In this document: positions 57,340 to 64,000 of the stretch, in pieces | Position numbering within the stretch: position 1 is the stretch's first letter | Layout of the letters: every line of letters begins with the position of its first letter | Assembly (NCBI GenBank): GCA_019426215.1 | Contig: CM033391.1 | Span: 18,092,708 to 18,156,707, forward strand | DNA length: 64,000 nt | Direction: 5' to 3' | Source: Buddleja alternifolia | Lineage: Eukaryota; Streptophyta; Magnoliopsida; Lamiales; Scrophulariaceae | Program-made: the position numbers and the translations under genes | The notes under the pieces: model-generated | Databases searched by the model: none | What the model was told of the DNA's origin: nothing | What the model saw: the letters and a program-made list of their open reading frames with translations, nothing else

Positions 57340-58600
57340 TATATATTTGGTAGTTGTACATATTATTTTAAAGTTTTACGCATTTTTTTATGTTTGTGGC
57401 TGTGTATAATTTATCTCATGGCTAAATTTGTGATTTGATTGTGTGTGTGGATGGAAAAATGCATGTGTGTTACCCATGTTTATATGTGTGTGTTTTGTCA
57501 TTGCTAATTTTTTTTAAGTTTTTTTAATGTATATTATTTGGAAAAAAAAAAGATCTCGGGACAGTCAAAGGTAGTTTGACCAGGGTCAACTCGGGTTTGA
57601 CTGAGTCAACCGCGTGGTCAACGCGGGTTTGACCGAGTGAATAGTGACTTGAAGCAAGAGATTCTTATTTCGTAAGTGATTTTAGCTTGGATTTGGTAAT
57701 TGAATTGTATTAGGAGTGTTTTCCTAATTCAATAAGAATAGGATTGTGTTTCTTATTTAGATTAGGATTAGAGTTTGTTTTACTCATTTTTTATGTGTGA
57801 CTGTGTATAATTTATCTCATGGCTAAATTTGTGGTTTGAATTGTTTGTTTGATTGTGTGTGTGGATCGAGAAATGCATATGTGTTACCCATATTTATATG
57901 TGTTTGTTTTGTCATTGCTAATTTTTTAAAGTTTTCTTAATGTATATTATTTGAAAAATAATTTGTTATTAAATTAAAAGTGATTGAGATTGTGCTAATG
58001 TGATGAGTGATTTTAATGGTAAATGTGTTGATAGCTTTTAAAATAGATACAAATATATATATGTATGTATATATATATATATATTGTCCCTACAATCCTC
58101 CCATGTGTTTTCTCTCTCTTCTCTCTCCTCTCTCTCCTCTTACTCCCTCTTTGTCTCCTCTCTAACCTCACTCTCTCGTTCTCTCTCCTCTCTTTTTTAT
58201 ATAAAAAGTTTCTCTCTCCTCTTTCCTCTCTATGTCCATTATCTCTCTCTCTCCTCTCTACCCCCCTCCCCTCTTTCTCTCTATCTCTCCTCTCCATCTG
58301 GGTCTCTTTCCTTTCTCTCCCCACTCTCTCTCTCTTCTCTCTCCTATCTCTCCCCCCTCTCCTCTTTCACCTTTCACCGTCTATTTTTTTCTTCCCAATT
58401 TAGTATTTTTTTATAAAATAAATTTTCTTTAATTTCATAGAGTATTTTACCATTAAGATTTAGAATAGAAAAATTTTGGTTTGTTTGTAATTCTATCATG
58501 AGAGATAGTACTGAGAAAACATAGATTGAAATTTGTGGAGTATTTTAAGGTAAAGCTCTCAATTCTCTCAATATATTAATTATAGTGAAGTGATAGATGA
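57045..58600. repeat. Two interleaved direct duplications in the pseudogene's long intron
   Basis: 57045-57280 recurs at 58365-58600 (TTTCACCGTCTA ... GATTGAAATTTGTGGAGT), and 57400-57535 recurs at 57795-57965 (GTGTATAATTTATCTCATGG ... TTTTGTCATTGCTAATTTT). The copies are similar but not identical. Between them lie TA (57305-57346), TG and CT (58095-58370) microsatellites. No gene seen. Confidence 0.7.
57576..57634. promoter_or_regulatory. Cluster of six W-box-type TTGAC motifs
   Basis: TTGACC or TTGACT cores at 57576, 57597 and 57629 on the plus strand and at 57584, 57604 and 57616 on the minus strand, alternating orientation in 59 bp. TTGAC(C/T) is the known WRKY-factor site. No nearby intact gene is seen, so regulatory use is unproven. 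Confidence 0.5.
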
Positions 58601-58874
58601 TGATGGTGCATTAGATGAATTTTAACTATAGTTATACTTTATTTATAATATATACCATCTTATATATTAAGAACGTTGGAATATGTATGAACACTTCAAA
58701 TGCTGGGAACGACTACCTAATATTTCATAAAATAAGAATTAAGTTGATTTAAATAGACTACATACATTCATATAAATATAATTTATTTTTATATATTCAT
58801 TAAAATTATAATATATATATATCAACTACTATAATATAATTTATTTTTATATATTCATAAAAATTATAATATAT

Positions 58875-59190
58875 AGGGATAATTACACTGGGTACCCTGA
58901 GGTATTGCTAAATTACAAAAAATATCCCCTAGTTCAATAAATTGAGCACCATCAGTTAGGGTTTCAACAAGTTCAAAAAACATCCCCTAGTTCAATAACA
59001 TCCATTTCGTTTATTCAGTCTAACATTGAGCACCATCAGTTAGGGTTTCAGTACAGCGCCGTTAAATTTTTCGGTGAATTTTCGAAAATGCCCTTCACTT
59101 TTTCTGGACTTCGAGACCCAACTATTTTATGACAATTATGCCCTTTTGGCGTTATTTGTAATGTTTTGTAAAAGTATAAATGTTATATGT
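58875..59190. repeat. AATTACA-type non-coding repeat with internal duplication
   Basis: Starts GGGATAATTACACTGGGTAC. ATTGAGCACCATCAGTTAGG occurs at 58941 and again at 59025, and ATCCCCTAGTTCAATAA at 58923 and 58982. This sequence type is frequent in plant intergenic DNA; its transposase class is unclear. Confidence 0.55.
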
Positions 59191-59504
59191 AATGTTGGGT
59201 ATGTAAAGTATACAAATAATTATTATAATTAAAAATATTTTTAACAAAATAAAAAAGAATATAAATTATTAAAATCATAAAATAAAATAACAATGTGTAA
59301 TATCATTTTAATCTTTTAATTAAATTAATATAATAGTTTATAAAATAGTTTATATAATTAAAAAATATATTTTTTAACTTAATTTATGAAATTTACAACT
59401 AAACTTAAAAATTGTATTTTAATAATTTTTAAAATAAATTACTTATTAATATATTATTTTATAAATTAAATAAAAAAGAAAAGGAAAAAAAAGGAAAAAA
59501 CTGG

Positions 59505-59720
59505 GAGGAGGGGGGGACTGTTCATCGTCTTCCCCACCCACACCCCCCTTTCCCCACGCATACACACACACACATAGTCTAAAAGCACGCACACACAAAC
59601 ACACACACACACACACTGTTACACGCACACACAAACACACACAATTACACGCACAGAAAAATGCAAACAGTTACATACACACTGTTACACGCATGCTCAC
59701 ACACACACATTCACACACAA
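59505..59720. repeat. CA-rich microsatellite tract
   Basis: Several (CA)n blocks with CACGCACAC interruptions, preceded by a G-rich stretch near 59503-59517. Confidence 0.85.
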
Positions 59721-59760
59721 TCAGTTTCTAAGATAAAGATACATACATATATGCATATAG

Positions 59761-59764
<4 letters not shown>

Positions 59765-59810
<46 letters not shown>

Positions 59811-60205
59811 TTCTTTTAAGTATATATATCAACTACTATTACTTATATATATATATTCACTACTATTTCTTACATATATACATATATATTTATCTATATA
59901 ATAATTATTACAATCTCAATATTATATATATATATATATGTACTACTATTGCTTACATATATACATATATATTTGTACATATATACATATATATTTAATT
60001 ATTGACAGACCAAAACTTACTTGATTTGACAGTAATTTATGTTCCCTCTGAAAACAAAACCAAACACTATCTCACTAAAAATCACTCAAAAACCAACTCC
60101 CAAAATATAATCAAACATAATTCATCAAATTTGCACGTGTCCCCATAAATTTCTCACCAATAATTCTCACTAAAATACCATCCCAAAATATAACCAAAAA
60201 TAGCG
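59765..60205. mobile_element. Partial Tourist/Harbinger-like copy, inverted relative to 743-1930
   Basis: From a TA microsatellite to the right terminal repeat (TATAACCAAAAATAGCG, ending at 60205, then TTAA), this is the reverse complement of about 743-1140. Landmarks such as GCACGTGTCCC and AACTACTATTACTTA are shared. The left end is missing. Confidence 0.7.
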
Positions 60206-60600
60206 TTAATTTTCGAAAAGCACTTATTGAGATGCTCATTTTCAAAAGTTCATTCCAAAAATGGAATTATGACTTAAGGAGTGGATTCAAACGCTTCTAA
60301 GAATGCATGGCACAACTTCACAGCTTGCCAGCATATCTATTCCAAACAACTACATGAACAAAAGTTTTCTTCAAGTGTCACAGTTACGAATTAAAAATAC
60401 TTATAGTTTCAAAGAACGTACATTGGAAGACAAACCCATTTTTTTTTATATTCAGAAGTTTTGGGGGGAAATGTGGAGTGGGTAGAAGATGAAAGATAAG
60501 AATTTAGGCCTAACATATGGACAAGCAGCAAAAGTGTGTATGCATTTTAAAACAAAAAATTGATTACTAAATTCCCCAAAACAGAAGTCCCCACCACTAC

Positions 60601-60693
60601 CTGCTCAAGGAAACAAAGTGTAGAAAGTCCACCTAACTGATTGAAGGATATATCTATCACAATGTTTCAGATAAGGCATTTCACAAGTTTAAC
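60601..60693 (-). pseudogene. Exon (SFNQLGGL) of the nucleotidyltransferase pseudogene
   Basis: 93 nt, acceptor GCTTCAG, donor GTAGTG, phase 0 with the upstream exon. Encodes VKLVKCLI, then TGA where the family has Gln, then NIVIDISFNQLGGLSTLCF. Confidence 0.88.
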
Positions 60694-61342
60694 CTGAAGC
60701 AATTAAATTGGAGAAAACAATTATATGATTAAGAGAAACGCCAATCACTGAACCAGACTAACTAAACCATCAAGCATATGGATGTTTCTTTAATGACCTC
60801 TAAACTCTTCTCAACATGGAAACAGATCCCAATTTGTGTTAGCATAATTAATTCGTATTCCGGCATTCTTTCTATACACCAATTTATATAGAGAGAAGCA
60901 GATCCAAAATCGCTTTAAATTTTGAACAAGTAACATGCATTGAAAACAACAAACTAACGCAACAATCAAAGAGATGGGAAAAAACAGAAGCTTGTGCATC
61001 ATAATGGACACCCACTACAAGTTTAAAAGTACAGCATGGATCATATACAACAGCGTAAAGTGCCAAGACCATAAATGCAAGTTTTGATAATAAGAAAAAC
61101 TCATTTTCTCAAGTCTTCAGAGATCAATTCCGGTGGGAATATGAATCCACAAATTGAATTTGACATAAACCAAATATATTATAAAATACCCAATGCTGAA
61201 TCAATGTACACCTGCGATGCTATGTGTATAATCCAAAGAAAAGATAATCTAGTTAATAAAACTGAATGCATGTAGTTCAAAAGGTCACAAACATCACCCA
61301 AGCGCAAAAAGAGATTCATTAGAGCATCAGAACAAATTCTAC

Positions 61343-62231
61343 CTCAGCATCAATCAATTGTGTATCTTTAACTTGGAACTCGGCATTTTCATTATGCTCT
61401 TTTGCTTGTAGGACAGCTAGAATAGGCCTGTCAATCGGCCCCTATCAGCCGAGCTTAGGGTGGCTCAAGCTCAAACTCATCGGACTTGAATATTATAGGT
61501 TCAAACTCAGCTCATAAATTTTTTTCTTCGGCTCAGCTCAAATTCAAGCTCAAGTTTTTTACGAGCTTCGGGCCTATTTCTGGCCGGCTCATTAGTTTTT
61601 CTCAAATAAAAAAAAGCATCCAATAGAATCATATTAAGAGACTAATTTCAAATAGTACATTAAATACATGTTTACGCTAATGAGTATGTATAATTCCAAA
61701 TTTTACTAATGGAGTCAAAAAGTCTACAATAATAATTATGAAAGTTTAGAATCTTTATCAATGTATATGAGGAAGAATAAAATAATTGAAATTTCTTCCT
61801 AAACCTCTTTAGACAAAAAATTTCTACTAATATATACATTTCATCGATTTCCTAAATTTCAAGCTTAAAAATCTACAATGTATTTTATATAAGTTAGTTT
61901 GAAAATAATTTTACTATATGAGACAGAGCATTAATTAGATAAAATTTTGACTTCGGGCTGAGCCTATCAAAGCTCAAGCTCAGCTCAACTCACAAATTGG
62001 GCGGGTTCAATTTGTAAGTTCAAACTCGACCAGACTCACATTCAATTAGGCTCGGCTCATTCATAAGCGGACCGAACAATTGGACTTCAGGTAGGCCCGA
62101 CTCAATTGACAGTCCTAAGCTAGAACACCATGGGCCAAAGAGTCCTCGACATTAAGACCTTTAAGAGTAGTAAAATCAATATCTCCATCAGGTAGATTTG
62201 TCCTGAGTGGAACTGACCCATATGGGAAAAC
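61343..62231 (-). pseudogene. Catalytic exon of the nucleotidyltransferase pseudogene, split by a MITE
   Basis: After acceptor GTCACAG, the exon encodes VFPYGSVPLRTNLPDGDIDF, which includes the GS and D-x-D of the nucleotidyltransferase fold. It continues to VEDSLAHGVLA; then a 695-bp hAT-like MITE interrupts it. Beyond the MITE the frame resumes as VLQAKEHNENAEFQVKDTQ and ends IDAE before a GT donor. Without the MITE and one TSD copy the exon is open throughout. Confidence 0.88.
61423..62117. mobile_element. hAT-like MITE inside a coding exon, 695 bp
   Basis: Ends TAGGCCTGTCAAT and the complement of TAGGACTGTCAAT, flanked by the 8-bp TSD AGCTAGAA (61415-61422 and 62118-62125). The interior has many AGCTCAAGCTC-type repeats and no transposase. 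Confidence 0.92.
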
Positions 62232-62405
62232 CTGTGACATGTTAACATCAAATGAGAACTTCTGAACAACCAATTAGTTGAATAAATAAAAGGTGGACAA
62301 AGATTTCAATACTTCAATGGTTCGCTTCCCCAACCAAGACCTTAGCCTTAGTAAGAATGAAGCAAGAAATGTACCTTTTCTAGAGTCATAAGATGATTAA
62401 CTTAC

Positions 62406-62502
62406 GAATATAGCCATATCTGGATTATCTAGTGTGGGAAGAACACCAGAGGATTTTCTAAAAAGAATCTCATCTTGATCATCAAGAAACCAAAACGTAT
62501 CG
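62406..62502 (-). other. Exon-like 97-bp segment of unknown origin
   Basis: Minus strand, acceptor TTTCTCAG and donor GTAAGT; the open frame reads DTFWFLDDQDEILFRK and on to LDNPDMAIF. It is upstream of the catalytic exon but does not match the N-terminal part I would expect of that family. It may be an exon of the same gene, of a neighbouring gene, or chance. Confidence 0.3.
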
Positions 62503-63785
62503 CTGAGAAACATGACAAAACTTATACATAAAATCGAATGAAACGCAAACAAATAATAATTCCTACTCTAACTTTCGCATCAGTTACAAAGTTCACGATC
62601 ATTGCACGGCGTAATTAAATTATTACAAAATATGAAAAAGGAAATCAACTAGATCAGAACAAATAATTGATATCTAATTTCTAATTTTTTTTTTATACCA
62701 AAATCAGAGGAAGATAGGCTATTCTAAGCCCTAGAGACATAACATGTACACACACAGATCTTGATAGACCTTTTAGCACAACTATCGGTTCCAAAGCTTA
62801 AAGTAGCTATGAGGATGGGGCCATAGGACATGTATGCTCCCCTCTTTTACGTCCCCACATCCCGCATTCGTGATGTTGCAAATTCATGTCGTAACATCCT
62901 TCCATACTAATTTTGAACAAAATCTTTCATTTTAATTGTGCCATGCGATTTTCACAAATGGAAAAGCCAGATTAATGTACTTACTTCACAACGTAGCATA
63001 TATCTCAAGCTAGAACATAAAATCCAACAAATAATCAAATTCAATTTTTCTCAACACGGTAACTAAATCAATAAATTATTAGTAAAATAATATACAAATG
63101 TAGCATCACAACAAAGAACTAAACTAATATATTCTCAAAAAATATTTTTGACCACTTTCTCACTCATAAGATAGCAATTAAAAAATGAAAGAAGGTTGAG
63201 ATACAGTGAGATAGAATAAGGATGAGCAAACTGAGTCATACCACTTTTCAGGAGTATATACAAATAATAAAAAAATATATGAGAAATATATTCATCCTTA
63301 TTAATAAAATATTGTTCATCCATATTATTAATAAAAAAAAATCGCAAAACCGAACCGTGCATCGGACATAAAGAACCAGCAATATTCATCATTCCAAAAA
63401 AAATAATTTCTTGTAAGAAAAAAGGTAAGATAAAAATTCGCAAAAAGGAGAAAAAGTTGTGTCCAACCTTGCTCTTCAACAATCCCACAACGTCGCCCTC
63501 TTACCCTCTAATTGAGTTAACCATTCAGTCCCACCTCTACCATTAATCCATGCATCGGCAGCCCAGGTCATTGTCATCGTCAACCTTCTTGTCGCCCAGT
63601 GACGCAATCCACCAGTCAACCACTTCATCACCCTTGTCCCTGCCCTGCTACACTCCCTAGCTAACCCCGCTTTGCCATCGCCATTGCAAGCTACCCACCC
63701 CACCCCACCCATACCCTACTTCATCATCGTTTTTGCCTTCTCTACTGCTCCCACCCCATGATTTAACCGCCTTCTTCGATTCAAC
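62503..63785. other. No feature recognised
   Basis: AT-rich, apart from a GC-richer stretch at 63475-63770 with unremarkable open frames on the minus strand. The first exon or promoter of the pseudogene could lie here but I cannot show it. Confidence 0.35.
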
Positions 63786-63789
63786 CTCT

Positions 63790-64000
63790 GCTGTATAAAA
63801 TGTAAACATATATGTTATATTAGAGAAAATTCCGTAGGAAACTTGTATTATTGAGTAACATATTTATAGAGTTACAAGAGAGAGAATACAAGAAAACCCT
63901 AAATTATAAAGAAGTAAAAGATAAATAAGTTAATAAGAATACTAGTCTAACTAGGAAAGTAATAATAATACTAATCTAATTAGGAGAGCAATAATAATAT
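63790..64000. repeat. Possible LTR start cut by the window edge
   Basis: The sequence from about 63810 (TGTTATATTAGAG, then TATTTATAGAGTTACAAGAG) resembles the TATA/short-repeat region of plant LTRs. Too short to classify. Confidence 0.3.

Larger units (their letters stand above)
53985..62231 (-). pseudogene. Host nucleotidyltransferase (PAP/OAS1-type) pseudogene
   Basis: Minus strand, at least eight exons in the right order with GT-AG borders at most junctions. The product belongs to the plant family of nuclear-type nucleotidyltransferases related to poly(A) polymerases, with a catalytic GS...DGDID motif followed by the substrate-binding region and a long C-terminal tail. The order is catalytic exon 61343-62231, then 60601-60693, 56384-56538, 56194-56299, about 55895-56018, 54760-55768, about 54198-54345 and 53985-54054. 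The N-terminal exon before the catalytic motif was not found. Stops, frameshifts, a small deletion and a hAT-like MITE in the first exon show it is dead. Host function can only be inferred from the family. Confidence 0.85.

Noticed and set aside
58013..58416. Overlapping frames rich in Ser/Leu or Arg/Glu
   Set aside because: Translations of a CT/GA microsatellite.
63135..63712. Minus-strand frames of 117 and 78 codons near the right edge
   Set aside because: AT-rich or low-complexity translations without family motifs; the expected N-terminus of the nucleotidyltransferase is not there.

Overview
The window is repeat-dense nuclear DNA of a flowering plant, most likely a eudicot. The evidence is tRNA-iMet and tRNA-Asp type primer binding sites, Ty1/copia and Ty3/gypsy elements nested in one another, Tourist/Harbinger-like and hAT-like MITEs with target-site duplications (TSDs), a plant LINE tail, and a decayed intron-rich host gene of a plant nucleotidyltransferase family. 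I see no intact host gene, no tRNA or rRNA and no CRISPR. All identifications come from reading motifs and comparing sequences within the window; nothing was searched against a database.

Layout. 1-4920: AT-rich intergenic DNA with a Tourist-like element (743-1930). 4921-27073: a minus-strand copia element, called E. Its 5' LTR is 25622-27073, gag-pol runs 25506 down to 20042, and a very long 3' accessory gene starts at 19172. That gene is split near its C-terminus by a complete plus-strand copia element, A (5525-15378; 2.1-kb LTRs, 5-bp TSD AGAGG). No 3' LTR of E was found. 27380-30924: remnants of relatives of A, plus strand, including copia B, with a 5'-truncated LINE (28504-29648, 14-bp TSD) inside an LTR remnant. 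30925-33491: the 3' end of a minus-strand copia, C. 33492-44056: a minus-strand non-autonomous gypsy element, G. Its left LTR carries a truncated plus-strand gypsy element, F (33730-38300), with gag-protease. 44057-52904: a minus-strand copia, D (gag, protease, integrase, and a 5' LTR at 51256-52904), whose leader region holds other fragments and a 757-bp hAT-like MITE. 53985-62231: a minus-strand pseudogene of a plant nucleotidyltransferase with a PAP/OAS1-type substrate-binding region. At least eight exons are recognisable, with in-frame stops, frameshifts and a hAT-like MITE inside a coding exon. 62232-64000: largely unassigned; the right edge may begin another LTR.

The most interesting signals are structural. 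(1) Copia A's untranslated leader holds four successive hairpins that share an 18-nt loop core but have different, self-complementary stems. (2) Gypsy elements F and G share a pair of small hairpins after their coding region, with a compensatory stem change. (3) The accessory gene of copia E contains two short, phase-1, canonical spliceosomal introns that restore the reading frame. (4) G has a second polypurine tract. (5) The leader of copia D has a run of strong GC-rich hairpins. Many internal stops in the copia elements fit C-to-T or G-to-A decay, as expected for methylated transposons.
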